Source: Paenibacillus bouchesdurhonensis
GTDB lineage: Bacteria > Bacillota > Bacilli > Paenibacillales > Paenibacillaceae
Assembly: GCF_900155685.1 (NCBI RefSeq)
Contig: NZ_LT732548.1
Span: 1,942,696 to 2,006,695 of the forward strand
Length of the DNA stretch: 64,000 nt
Reading direction: 5' to 3'
A program made the position numbers and the translations under genes. The notes beneath the pieces are model-generated. The model saw nothing but the letters and a program-made list of their open reading frames with translations. It made no database searches and was not told where the DNA came from. Within the stretch, counting starts at the first letter, position 1. Each line of letters begins with the position of its first letter. This document shows, piece after piece, positions 55,341 through 63,998 of this stretch.

Positions 55341-55374
55341 GGAGGTGGATTCTTTGCTTTTTTCTAATATGTAA
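55341..55374 (+). promoter_or_regulatory. leader mini-ORF of six codons with a strong ribosome site
   Basis: GGAGGTGG (55341-55348) is followed after five bases by TTG CTT TTT TCT AAT ATG TAA (55354-55374). A strong Shine-Dalgarno without any longer frame behind it is unusual. A small hairpin (TATGT/ACATA around 55379-55391) follows, then the AAGGAGGAG site of the regulator gene. It may be a translated leader; it may also be fortuitous. Confidence 0.35.
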
Positions 55375-55407
55375 CTTTATGTCGATACATAGGAAGGAGG
55401 AGCCTGA

Positions 55408-56775
55408 ATGACGAATGGATCCACGATTCGTTCTGTAATTGAACAGGAACTAGAGCGTAGAGGTTACTCTTTGAGCAGTTTTTCCAGCCGCTCGGGAATA
55501 AATCGCGGGACACTCAGCGCCATTCTAAACGGAAACCCTCCCAAGCCCATTGCCATAAGCCAGCTGGATCTAATAACGGAAGCCTTAGAGTACCCTGAAG
55601 GCCACTATTATCCGTTGTATGTCGATGAATGCGTAGATTCAGATCAACCAAATCGGCGAAGACTCAAGGCATTCCTACTCCGTTGTGCGGAAGTGGGACA
55701 GAAGGAATGCATTCAAGAGGTGCTTAATTGCATTATAGAAAATTTGAACTATATTCCGATGATCTTTGATATTGGCGAGGAACTTTACGAGAAAGGGCTG
55801 CGTGAGGAATCCCGGCTATTCTACAATGTAGTGATCGAGAGCGAGAAGTACCAGCATTCCGAGCGGCTAGCCATCAGCCATTATCGAATTTTTCGGTTAT
55901 CGTTGGGGGATGATACAGAGGCTAATCTGATTGCGGCTACACGATTTGAGCTTTACTTGCATCGATTACCTGAGGATTATCAATTGGACGGATTATTACA
56001 TCTGACCAATGTTTATTTGACATTGCAAAAATGGGAATTGACTGAAATATATGCTGATGAGCTAATAAAGCTTGCAAAAGCGACATATAAAAATTATGAG
56101 AGAGCATTTAAACAATCTAAAGAGTTTCAGTTTAGAGCAGAGAGACATCTTGTCGTTTATTATGGACAAGGATATCTGTTAAAGGGCGTTTCATTACAGC
56201 TTCAAAGAAAATATGAAAATATGGAGGAGTATATAGCCGCTTATGCTGATTTAAGCTGGTTTATTGGGTTGAATGAATTAGGCAAGCACGAAGTTGAGAG
56301 ATTTAAATTATTTGCTAAATTAAATATGTACAACTTACAGGTTTTACGGGGAGATCAATCAATAATCCCAGAATATATTAATTCAGTTAAGAAGTATCCT
56401 TATGAAATACTACCTAGCTTGCGGGCTATAGTTGAGGCATCAAATATGCATGGTTTTTTTATAGATGATGTGCTTGAACAGTTTGATATAGATACGGAGT
56501 TATATGATCAGATTGATAATTATTATAAACCAGAGGTAAGCAGGGATAGGTATTTGAGATTAAGCTACCAACTATCTTTATATTCTTTCAGAAAAAAGGA
56601 TTATAAGGAAGGAATAGAGAAATCATTATATTCGCTTAAGTATGCTATTCTTCTTAAAAACCATTTTTATTTTATGAAAATAGTACCTTTATTTGAGCGA
56701 TACAGATCATTTGCAACGGGGGAACAGCTCAAGGAATACGAAAAATTATTAGAGGAGGTGTTGAAGGATGCGTAA
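55408..56775 (+). CDS. XRE-type HTH regulator with TPR-like C-terminal domain (candidate RRNPP peptide receptor)
   Basis: The 455-residue protein has an N-terminal HTH (about 5-60: YSLSSFSSRSGINRGTLSAI) and a long all-helical region with TPR-like pairs (IPMIFDIGEELYEKGLREES; YLTLQKWELTEIYADELIKL; YSFRKKDYKEGIEKSLYSLK). This plan and length match the PlcR/NprR/AimR/Rap (RRNPP) superfamily, whose members bind small imported peptides. AAGGAGGAG precedes ATG 55408, a clean promoter lies at 55299, and the end of the gene overlaps by 8 bp the start of a 38-codon secreted-peptide gene. Its target genes are unknown; GH127 and its AraC partner downstream are opposite in orientation and separated by a strong terminator. 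Base composition turns AT-rich in the second half. Confidence 0.8.
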   Translation: MTNGSTIRSVIEQELERRGYSLSSFSSRSGINRGTLSAILNGNPPKPIAISQLDLITEALEYPEGHYYPLYVDECVDSDQPNRRRLKAFLLRCAEVGQKECIQEVLNCIIENLNYIPMIFDIGEELYEKGLREESRLFYNVVIESEKYQHSERLAISHYRIFRLSLGDDTEANLIAATRFELYLHRLPEDYQLDGLLHLTNVYLTLQKWELTEIYADELIKLAKATYKNYERAFKQSKEFQFRAERHLVVYYGQGYLLKGVSLQLQRKYENMEEYIAAYADLSWFIGLNELGKHEVERFKLFAKLNMYNLQVLRGDQSIIPEYINSVKKYPYEILPSLRAIVEASNMHGFFIDDVLEQFDIDTELYDQIDNYYKPEVSRDRYLRLSYQLSLYSFRKKDYKEGIEKSLYSLKYAILLKNHFYFMKIVPLFERYRSFATGEQLKEYEKLLEEVLKDA

Positions 56776-56884
56776 TTGGTTTATGGCATTTATTATTGTC
56801 ATTAGTTTAGGCTCCGGTTTACTGGGAGGGACTGTGAATTCATCCAATCCGATAAAACCATTCGAACATGGAGCAGGTACCTAG
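56768..56884 (+). CDS. 38-residue secreted peptide precursor, candidate signalling pro-peptide
   Basis: ATG 56768 lies inside the last codons of the regulator gene (overlap to 56775) and follows GAGGAGGTG at seven-base spacing. It encodes MRNWFMAFIIVISLGSGLL (basic head plus hydrophobic core, a signal peptide), then a short polar tail TVNSSNPIKPFEHGAGT. Size, position and form match pro-peptides of RRNPP systems (Phr, PapR, NprX, AimP), which are exported, trimmed and re-imported. The mature peptide would come from the C-terminal tail. No homologue is known to me. Confidence 0.7.
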   Translation: MRNWFMAFIIVISLGSGLLGGTVNSSNPIKPFEHGAGT

Positions 56885-56931
56885 TTATTAATTAAGGTAA
56901 AACTGCGCATGAGCTAACAGAGCTACATAAT

Positions 56932-56975
56932 CACAAAGCCAGCTAGCAGAGAATCTGCTAGCTGGCTTTGTGTTC
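56932..56975. terminator. strong bidirectional terminator
   Basis: CACAAAGCCAGCTAGCAGA (56932-56950) and its exact inverse (56954-56972) form a 19-bp perfect stem with a GAA loop. It separates the peptide gene from the converging AraC gene. Confidence 0.85.
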
Positions 56976-56982
56976 TCGTATC

Positions 56983-57840
56983 TCACTTATAAAACAACAA
57001 ACGATTCGCATAAGCGTTACGGTACTCGGTTGGGGTGAGGCCGGTCATTTGCTTGAACGATTTCATGAAATGATGGCTGTCATGATAGCTAAGCTGCATC
57101 GCAATTTCATGGATTGTTTGGTTCGTATCGGTGAGCAGAAAGGAGGCGGCTTCGATTTTTTGCTGCAAAATATATTGCTTCAACGATACTCCAGCGATGC
57201 TGGAGAACAGGTGGGACAAGTATTTCACGTTATAGCCGAAATGATCAGCGATCTGGGACACTTTGAGAGGCTCGTAACGATGCCATTGGATATAATCGAC
57301 GATATCGTTGTAGAGCTGCAACTGCTTCAGCTTGCGATTGGGGCTTATTTCCTTGCGGAATAACTGGTTGTACAGCTCGCAGAGAATCGTCGTTGTCATG
57401 TAATTGCTTAGTGTTTGTTCCCGGTAGCTGCGCACGGCATCCTGGAGTTGCTTCATCAGGACGAGGATTTTGTCCGCGCTCCGCAGCGTACCTTTACGGG
57501 GAATGACGATGCTTCCGGCCTGATGTTCATGCTCGGTCGTAAGGCAAGTCTGTAAGTCAGCTGCTCCATTGAACGGGGTGAAATGCAACCAATAGAAGCT
57601 GCAATCCGAGGCCTGATATCCATACTGCTTCGCACGAGGAGGCATAAGCAGAAAGTCTCCTTCCTCCAGCACGTAACGCTCCTTTTCATCCGCAATATAT
57701 AAAGAACCTTTGGTTTGCACGAATAACTCGTAATCCATTAGCACTCTGCTCATATGGATCCAATCCGGCGACGGTGAAGTGAATTTCCCTGTCATGATCA
57801 TATTTAGCGGTTTTTCCACATTAAATAGATAGCCACTCAT
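56983..57840 (-). CDS. AraC family regulator, divergent from GH127
   Basis: The 285-residue protein has a cupin ligand domain (DYELFVQTKGSLYIADEKER; LEEGDFLLMPPRAKQYGYQA) and an AraC double HTH (about 185-280: LKVSQIADHFGYNVKYLSHL, TIHEIAMQLSYHDSHHFMKS). It probably activates the GH127 gene in response to an arabinose-type sugar. Start ATG 57840 follows AGGGGGATA on the minus strand; the upstream in-frame ATG at 57876 lacks a site. Confidence 0.87.
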   Translation of the reverse strand: MSGYLFNVEKPLNMIMTGKFTSPSPDWIHMSRVLMDYELFVQTKGSLYIADEKERYVLEEGDFLLMPPRAKQYGYQASDCSFYWLHFTPFNGAADLQTCLTTEHEHQAGSIVIPRKGTLRSADKILVLMKQLQDAVRSYREQTLSNYMTTTILCELYNQLFRKEISPNRKLKQLQLYNDIVDYIQWHRYEPLKVSQIADHFGYNVKYLSHLFSSIAGVSLKQYILQQKIEAASFLLTDTNQTIHEIAMQLSYHDSHHFMKSFKQMTGLTPTEYRNAYANRLLFYK

Positions 57841-58095
57841 GCAAAGTATCCCCCTATAAATCTGACATTTTAACACTTGATTCTAAGTCGTTATTGACAG
57901 TTTTGAATTTTAATATGACGATAACTATCCACTTTAACAATATCATTAACGATATCACTTCTAAATGAATATTCCTACAGTAAAGATAAACACCTAACCT
58001 TTTTACATTGATTCGAACGTTTCGCTATTTACCCTAGCAACCCCAAAACGCTAATCTGGAGTTAGTCATTAATCTGAGGAAAAAGAGGGATGAAG
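57841..58095. promoter_or_regulatory. divergent control region between AraC and GH127 genes
   Basis: AT-rich DNA holding TTGACA at 57894-57899 without a good -10 at the normal distance, an ATATC/GATAT inverted repeat near 57945-57960 and a CGAACGTTTCGC-like stretch near 58015-58026. A mismatched -10 would suit activator control. Confidence 0.35.
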
Positions 58096-60375
58096 ATGGA
58101 GACGAACTTGAGACGTGATGTGCTTAAGGATTTTGGGTTGCAACGGGTTGTATTGACGGGGGATTATCATGTCAACGCTTTTGCCAAAGAGTTGCAATAT
58201 TTGAACAGCTACGATGTAGACCGGCTGCTGGCCGGCTTCCGGGAGAACCGGGGCCTAGAGCCAAAGGCGCAGAAATATCCCGGCTGGGAGGATACAGAGA
58301 TCCGCGGGCATACGCTGGGTCATTTTTTGACAGCGTGCTCGCAAGCCTATGAGAATACACAAGACGCAGCTCTGCTGGAGAAGCTGGAATATATGATGTC
58401 CGAGCTGGCGGAGTGTCAATTCGAGAGCGGGTATTTGTCGGCTTTTCCCGAGCAACTGATTGAAAATATTGAAATGAGGCAGCCTGCCTGGGTGCCTTGG
58501 TATACGATGCATAAGATCATCGCCGGATTGATCTCCGTTTATCATGCGACGGGCTCCCAAACGGCTTACGATACGGTGGTGAAGCTTGGGGATTGGGTCG
58601 CCTCGCGGACATCCCGCTGGAGCAATGAGCTTCAGGCTACCGTGCTGGCCGTGGAATACGGGGGAATGAATGACTGTCTCTACGATCTATACAAAATTTC
58701 CGGGGATGCGAAGCATCTGGATGCAGCCCATAAATTCGACGAGCTTCCTTTATTCGAAGCGATTCAGCAGGGCCGGGACATTTTGAGAGGCAAGCATGCC
58801 AACACGACGATCCCTAAGTTCCTGGGGGCGTTAAATCGCTATTTGGTGCTGGGAGAGAGCGAACGCTTCTATCTGGAAGCGGCGCAGAGCTTCTGGGATA
58901 TGGTCGTGTACCATCACAGCTACATGACCGGCGGCAACAGTGAGTCCGAGCACTTCGGTGAGCCGGACATCCTGAACAGCAAGCGCTCCGATATTACCTG
59001 CGAGACGTGCAACAGCTACAATATGTTAAAGCTGACGCGTGAGCTATTCAAGCTGACTGGCGATGTGAAATACAGTGATTTCTATGAGCGAAATTACGTG
59101 AATGCGATATTGTCCTCACAGCATCCGGAAACGGGAATGACGATGTATTTTCAACCGATGGCAACCGGGTATTTTAAAATATACAGCTCGCCCTTTGAGC
59201 ATTTCTGGTGCTGCACAGGTACGGGGATGGAGAGCTTTACGAAGCTCAATGACAGCATTTATTTTTACGCAGGGAACACGCTTTATATCAATCAATACGT
59301 TAGCTCCAAATTGAATTGGTCGGAGCAGGGAGTAAAGCTTACGCAGCGATCAGAAATTCCCGAGTCGGATGGGGTTGCGTTGACACTGGAAATTGAGGAT
59401 GGCCGCAAAAAGTTGGATCTGCATCTGCGTATTCCTTATTGGGTTTCAGGCTCGATTGGGGTGAAGGTGAACGGTGAGGCAATTCAGTGGAGTACTGAAA
59501 AGCAACATATCGTAATCGATCGGGAATGGAGCCACGGTGACGTAATAACGCTGACGCTGCCCATGAAAGTCATCATCTCCCGGCTGCCGGACAACCAGAA
59601 TGTCGTGGGCTTCCAATATGGGCCTATCGTGCTTAGCGCTGGGCTTGGTACGGAGGATATGACGCAGGCGGCAACCGGAATTATGGTAAGTGTGCCAACG
59701 CGAAAAATGCTCGTCAAGGACTTCATTATTCCCAGGGAAATGACGCCGGAAGAATGGTTAAGCAACATTGAGAACCATCTAGTAAAACGGGGCAATGAGC
59801 TCGCATTCGAGCTGCGAAACACGGACGAAGACGAACGGCTGGTGTTTACGCCGCATTACAGACAGCATCGCGAGCGGTATGGCATCTACTGGAACATCGT
59901 GGCTGCGGATTCCGATGAACTGAAGCAGCACTTGGAGCGGGGGCGGCAGGAGCAGCTTATTAGAGAGGCGACCATCGATAGTGTACAGGTCGGAAATGAT
60001 CAATATGAGCTGGAGCACGGGATTAAAGGAGAAGAGACCTTTGGCGGCGCCTGGGATGGCCTGAATGGCCGGGTGGCTCATGTTGGAGGCTGGTTCAGCT
60101 ACAAGCTGGCCGTGAGTCCGGAAGTAGACAATCTGCTGCAGGTGACGTACTTCTCCATTAATCATGACCGGGTAATGAATATTTACGCCAACGGCGAACT
60201 GCTGGCCAGCGAGAGAACACCGGTTGAGCGCAAACGTGAATTTTTCACCAAGCAGTATCCGATCCCAGCCGAGCTTCTTCAAGGAAAGCGGGAGATGGAG
60301 TTCAAGTTCGTCCCGGAAGGTGATCTGAACGGCATTTACGGCGTGCTTCGAACGATGAAACCAATTGAGGAATAG
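58096..60375 (+). CDS. GH127 family beta-L-arabinofuranosidase
   Basis: The 759-residue (alpha/alpha)6-barrel protein has the full zinc-cysteine active site of GH127 (HypBA1 type): Glu and Cys in TCETCNSYNM, and the Cys pair in FWCCTGTGMESF, the first being the nucleophile in the known enzyme. Other text: RGHTLGHFLTACSQAYENT and VPWYTMHKIIAGL. The C-terminal part is beta-sandwich. GH127 releases beta-1,2-linked L-arabinofuranose from hydroxyproline-rich plant cell-wall proteins. No signal peptide, so it acts on imported material. ATG 58096 is chosen because GAGGG is 6 bp upstream; ATG 58090 touches it. Confidence 0.92.
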   Translation: METNLRRDVLKDFGLQRVVLTGDYHVNAFAKELQYLNSYDVDRLLAGFRENRGLEPKAQKYPGWEDTEIRGHTLGHFLTACSQAYENTQDAALLEKLEYMMSELAECQFESGYLSAFPEQLIENIEMRQPAWVPWYTMHKIIAGLISVYHATGSQTAYDTVVKLGDWVASRTSRWSNELQATVLAVEYGGMNDCLYDLYKISGDAKHLDAAHKFDELPLFEAIQQGRDILRGKHANTTIPKFLGALNRYLVLGESERFYLEAAQSFWDMVVYHHSYMTGGNSESEHFGEPDILNSKRSDITCETCNSYNMLKLTRELFKLTGDVKYSDFYERNYVNAILSSQHPETGMTMYFQPMATGYFKIYSSPFEHFWCCTGTGMESFTKLNDSIYFYAGNTLYINQYVSSKLNWSEQGVKLTQRSEIPESDGVALTLEIEDGRKKLDLHLRIPYWVSGSIGVKVNGEAIQWSTEKQHIVIDREWSHGDVITLTLPMKVIISRLPDNQNVVGFQYGPIVLSAGLGTEDMTQAATGIMVSVPTRKMLVKDFIIPREMTPEEWLSNIENHLVKRGNELAFELRNTDEDERLVFTPHYRQHRERYGIYWNIVAADSDELKQHLERGRQEQLIREATIDSVQVGNDQYELEHGIKGEETFGGAWDGLNGRVAHVGGWFSYKLAVSPEVDNLLQVTYFSINHDRVMNIYANGELLASERTPVERKREFFTKQYPIPAELLQGKREMEFKFVPEGDLNGIYGVLRTMKPIEE

Positions 60376-60386
60376 TAGCTTTAATC

Positions 60387-60438
60387 TAAAGGCGATTTTA
60401 GGGAGCTGAGGGCAGCTCGTTCTAAGGTCGCCTTTTTA
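60387..60438 (+). terminator. terminator after the GH127 gene
   Basis: AAAGGCGA (60388-60395) pairs with TCGCCTTT (60428-60435), with an inner AGCT-rich hairpin, and TTT follows. Confidence 0.75.
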
Positions 60439-60575
60439 TATGGTGAGAATGACATTAAGTCGGTGAGATGGGGGGGAATTACTAGAAAGGCTATATAGTA
60501 TAAGCGTTTAGCGCTTTGCTGCCTAAACCAACTGTATTTGCTGTATTTAATTCAGGGAGTCTGGTGCAGGATGTA

Positions 60576-60700
60576 CAATTAACTGGATTTCTGGAGGTTA
60601 TCACCAAAATATTTGGCTAGGAAGGCGATAAGGCGAGGTTTAAATGCATGAAATCCAGGTATTTCTCAAATCGGTCACATTGACCAATAAATAGTTGCAG
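60576..60700. repeat. dispersed AACTGGATTTC / GAAATCCAG element, second locus
   Basis: CAATTAACTGGATTT at 60576-60590 is direct; GCATGAAATCCAG at 60646-60658 and GCAGAAATCCAGC at about 60681-60693 are inverted. They match the copies at 18490-18550. Apart from this and the promoter below, 60439-61013 shows no gene. Confidence 0.6.
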
Positions 60701-61013
60701 AAATCCAGCTAGGTATAGGTCGATACAGCGCAGCGAGTGGGCACCTAACAGTAATCCGCTCAACTCAGTTATCATATGTCTCTACAGTAAAGAAGGGGCA
60801 GCGCATTAGCTGCACATTTATTTGAAAGTAACGACGGGTATCTTGTAATCGTTAAATTAATCGCAAAATATATCATGAAGCATAACGTTAAATTTATCGC
60901 GTAAATGATGTGCTTGAGGCCTGCGGCAGATGGCGGAAGAATTACCTTGGATCATTAGATGATTATAGCAAGAGGGAGCAACTTACCCACCGATTTTAGC
61001 ATTTTACGACCGG

Positions 61014-61043
61014 TTGACGAACGATCGGGAATATGGCTATAAT
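61014..61043 (+). promoter_or_regulatory. sigma-A promoter of the GH51 gene
   Basis: TTGACG (61014-61019), an 18-bp spacer and TATAAT (61038-61043). Confidence 0.75.
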
Positions 61044-61054
61044 GTTTATGTAAG

Positions 61055-61070
61055 TATTAATTAATTAATA
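61055..61070. promoter_or_regulatory. 16-bp palindrome at the GH51 transcription start
   Basis: TATTAATTAATTAATA is a perfect inverted repeat, located just after the expected start point; TAAATATTAA follows as a half site. A repressor operator is likely, although simple AT-rich sequence could produce it by chance. Confidence 0.4.
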
Positions 61071-61103
61071 TAAATATTAATGATTAGAAAGGCGGCTGTT
61101 CCC

Positions 61104-62600
61104 ATGGCAAACCGTGCAGTACTTAACACTGATTTACGCAGAGGCACCATTAACCGCAATATTTACGGTCATTTCTCCGAACATTTGGGACGATGCATTT
61201 ATGAAGGGATTTGGGTTGGCGAGGATTCCCCGATTCCGAATACGAACGGAATTAGAAACGATGTCGTGCAAGCGCTTAAGCAAATTAAAATTCCAGTGCT
61301 TCGCTGGCCTGGCGGTTGTTTCGCCGATGAATATCACTGGAAAGATGGCATCGGGCCTAAAGAAAACCGCAAAAGAATGGTTAATACACATTGGGGCGGC
61401 GTAGTAGAGAACAATCATTTCGGGACTCATGAATTTATGATGCTGTGCGATCTGCTCGAATGCGAACCGTATATTAACGGAAACGTAGGGAGTGGTACCG
61501 TCCAAGAAATGTCGGAATGGGTAGAATACCTGACCTTTGGCGGCGTATCGCCAATGTCTGAGCTGCGTCAGGCTAACGGACGCAAGGAACCGTGGAAGGT
61601 GACTTACTTCGGAGTCGGCAATGAGAACTGGGGCTGCGGCGGAAATATGCGCCCGGAATATTACGCGGATTTATATCGCCGCTATCAGACGTACGTCCGT
61701 AACTATGACGACAACAAAATTCACCGAATTGCCTGCGGGCCAAACGTAGACGATTATAACTGGATGGAAGTTCTGATGCGGGAAGCATCCCGGTTCATGG
61801 ACTCTATTACATTGCACTACTATACGGTTCCAGGCGCTACCTGGGAGGATAAAGGGCCTGCTACAGGCTTTGAGACGGGCGAATGGTTCACGACGCTGGA
61901 GAAGGCGCTGCATATGGATGAGCTTATTACGAAGCATTGCGTAATTATGGATAAATACGATCCGGAGAAGCGCGTTGGCCTCATTGTCGACGAATGGGGA
62001 ACGTGGTACAACGTTGAACCGGGCACTAATCCAGGCTTCTTGTATCAGCAAAACACGATTCGCGATGCACTGGTAGCCGGTCTAACCTTCAACATCTTCC
62101 ATAAACATAACGAGCGTGTACAGATGGCGAATATTGCCCAGACGGTGAACGTGCTGCAGTCGGTTATTTTGACCGAAGGAGAGAAGATGGTGCTTACGCC
62201 TACATATCATGTGTTTGATATGTTCAAGGTACACCAGGATGCAGAGCGGATTGATCTGGAACTGGACGGCGGTAGCTATTGTTTTGATGGTCGGGAGATT
62301 CCAGCGGTTACCGCATCGGCGTCGATAAATGCCGACGGAGTAATTCATATCAGCCTGTGCAATACAAATCATGCCGAGAAGTCGATTGTTTCGGTCGATA
62401 TTCGCGGCTCCAAAGGCCAGTCCTTCGAGATTGCAGGAACCGTGCTTAGCGGGGAAAGAATAGATGCGCACAACACGTTCGATGCCCCGGATACTGTAGC
62501 CCCTCAACCGTTCCGTGGCTTTACATTGGAGGGTGACCAGTTGACGGCCGAATTGCCGCCGATGTCTGTTACTGTCCTAGCGCTAACTCCAAAGGCATAG
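61104..62600 (+). CDS. GH51 alpha-L-arabinofuranosidase
   Basis: The 498-residue enzyme has the GH51 barrel with [40 protein letters not shown], acid/base Glu in [12 protein letters not shown] and nucleophile Glu in [10 protein letters not shown], then a C-terminal beta domain. It releases terminal alpha-L-arabinofuranose from arabino-oligosaccharides in the cytosol. ATG 61104 follows AAAGGCGG; ATG 61080 would add eight residues but has no ribosome site. Confidence 0.94.
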   Translation: MANRAVLNTDLRRGTINRNIYGHFSEHLGRCIYEGIWVGEDSPIPNTNGIRNDVVQALKQIKIPVLRWPGGCFADEYHWKDGIGPKENRKRMVNTHWGGVVENNHFGTHEFMMLCDLLECEPYINGNVGSGTVQEMSEWVEYLTFGGVSPMSELRQANGRKEPWKVTYFGVGNENWGCGGNMRPEYYADLYRRYQTYVRNYDDNKIHRIACGPNVDDYNWMEVLMREASRFMDSITLHYYTVPGATWEDKGPATGFETGEWFTTLEKALHMDELITKHCVIMDKYDPEKRVGLIVDEWGTWYNVEPGTNPGFLYQQNTIRDALVAGLTFNIFHKHNERVQMANIAQTVNVLQSVILTEGEKMVLTPTYHVFDMFKVHQDAERIDLELDGGSYCFDGREIPAVTASASINADGVIHISLCNTNHAEKSIVSVDIRGSKGQSFEIAGTVLSGERIDAHNTFDAPDTVAPQPFRGFTLEGDQLTAELPPMSVTVLALTPKA

Positions 62601-62606
62601 GCGGAT

Positions 62607-62894
62607 ATGGCATCGTCATCCTGCAAAGGCTGCCGGGAAGAATATAAAGTCACAGAGGAGCAGATCAAGCGTATCCTAGCCTCTTCGGCATTTGCTCCGG
62701 AGAAATGCGTGCCGGATGAAGTTTATGCACAGCGCTTAGAACTTTGCAGCACCTGTCCCAAGCTTCAAGACGGAGTAACCTGCCTCGTCTGTGGCTGCAT
62801 CATTCCAGTAGTGGCCAAGCTGAAAGAGAGAGAGTGCGCCTTGCCGGGTCAAAGACGGTGGGGAGCTTACCGTGAAGGAGCGGCGTTAAGCTAA
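62607..62894 (+). CDS. small cysteine-rich DUF6171-like protein
   Basis: This 95-residue protein starts 6 bp after the GH51 stop. It has CKGC at the N-terminus and CSTCPKLQDGVTCLVCGC followed by a final Cys in KEREC, a pattern for zinc or iron-sulphur binding, as in the DUF6171 family. The function is unknown. It appears to be co-transcribed with GH51 and is followed by a strong terminator. Confidence 0.75.
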   Translation: MASSSCKGCREEYKVTEEQIKRILASSAFAPEKCVPDEVYAQRLELCSTCPKLQDGVTCLVCGCIIPVVAKLKERECALPGQRRWGAYREGAALS

Positions 62895-62927
62895 TATACC
62901 AACTGAGTCATTTGCCTGCAAAATCAG

Positions 62928-62958
62928 AATCCCCGATCTTTATGATCGGGGATTTTTT
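62928..62958 (+). terminator. terminator after the DUF6171-like gene
   Basis: AATCCCCGATC (62928-62938) and GATCGGGGATT (62944-62954) form an 11-bp stem with a 5-nt loop and a T-run. Confidence 0.9.
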
Positions 62959-63095
62959 CTATGAAAGCTGACTACTGAAACGCAACGCTATCTCGATGCT
63001 GCCACCGTCACAAGATTCGCACTGTCTCCATTCTGCATATCTGGCACTGGCATGAGCGGTATACCGAATTTTGAGCGATGATCATAAACTTGTCT

Positions 63096-63998
63096 TTAAC
63101 GATAGTAGAGCTCAAAGATCAGATGCTCATTGTAATTGCCGAAGCCTTTGCCGAAGAGGGTCAAACCGCCAACATGTTCGGCGTCAGCCTCGACGGACAG
63201 CTTGAACGTCCATTGCTTATGAAGGATGTGGACATCTTTCAATGTAACGTCGGATAATTTCAATCCATCCATATATGTTCCTTCATGCGTAATGCGCAGC
63301 TTCTTGAGCAGTCCGTATTGATTGGTCTGATGATGCCACCAGCCAGGTGTATACTTGCCTCTCCTATCCCCGTAATCGCCAGGACTCGTCCAATAGCCTA
63401 GATGGACTCCGTTCAGACTGAACGTAATATCCGAGGGCCAATTATTATTCGTGTTTGGCGCTTCAGAAGCGATTTCCATCGTAATGACAAGCTCTTCGGG
63501 CTGCTGGCTCGATAATAAGAAATTAGGGATCTTATATTCGATAAACCCTTTGCCGAACCACAGAATACCGGCATTAGTCCGTTCCTGATCCCAGAAATGT
63601 CTAGGATCGTCAAAGCTGCCGATGATATGATCGACCGTAGCAAGACCGCATGTCGGTTCAATCACAAAGTCGGAGTAATGACCCACCGGAATTTCGGTGC
63701 GATGGTATTTATACTCATTTTCCTCCTTGCGGGGAATGACAATTTCGATGCTTTCGACGGCAAGGGAGCATATTTTTTGCAATCCATTTCGACCAGGAGC
63801 CATTTCACTGGAAATGAGGCCCGCGGCCTCTAGTTTGCGAACATGCATCGTCATAATGGCGCTGCTGAGCTGCAGCGCTTCAGCTAGTTCTTTAATATTC
63901 ATAGGCTGCTCAGTGAGCAGGGTCAATATTTTTAGTCGTACAGCGCTGGATAACGCTTCATATACGGGAAGTGATTGTTCTGTAAGATTTAACTTCAT
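63096..63998 (-). CDS. ArsR-type winged-helix regulator with a large C-terminal domain
   Basis: The 300-residue protein has an N-terminal ArsR winged helix (about 8-80: VRLKILTLLTEQPMNIKELA; SSAIMTMHVRKLEAAGLISS) and a beta-rich domain of about 215 residues (GYWTSPGDYGDRRGKYTPGW, FGKGFIEYKIPNFLLSS) that looks like a carbohydrate-recognition sandwich. This form is frequent near glycoside hydrolase genes in Paenibacillus; sugar sensing is inference. The ATG is two bases from the window end, so its ribosome site and target genes lie outside. Confidence 0.82.
   Translation of the reverse strand: MKLNLTEQSLPVYEALSSAVRLKILTLLTEQPMNIKELAEALQLSSAIMTMHVRKLEAAGLISSEMAPGRNGLQKICSLAVESIEIVIPRKEENEYKYHRTEIPVGHYSDFVIEPTCGLATVDHIIGSFDDPRHFWDQERTNAGILWFGKGFIEYKIPNFLLSSQQPEELVITMEIASEAPNTNNNWPSDITFSLNGVHLGYWTSPGDYGDRRGKYTPGWWHHQTNQYGLLKKLRITHEGTYMDGLKLSDVTLKDVHILHKQWTFKLSVEADAEHVGGLTLFGKGFGNYNEHLIFELYYR

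Noticed and set aside
56968..57363. 131-codon plus-strand frame opposite the AraC gene
   Set aside because: It is antisense to the conserved AraC DNA-binding domain and begins at the terminator.
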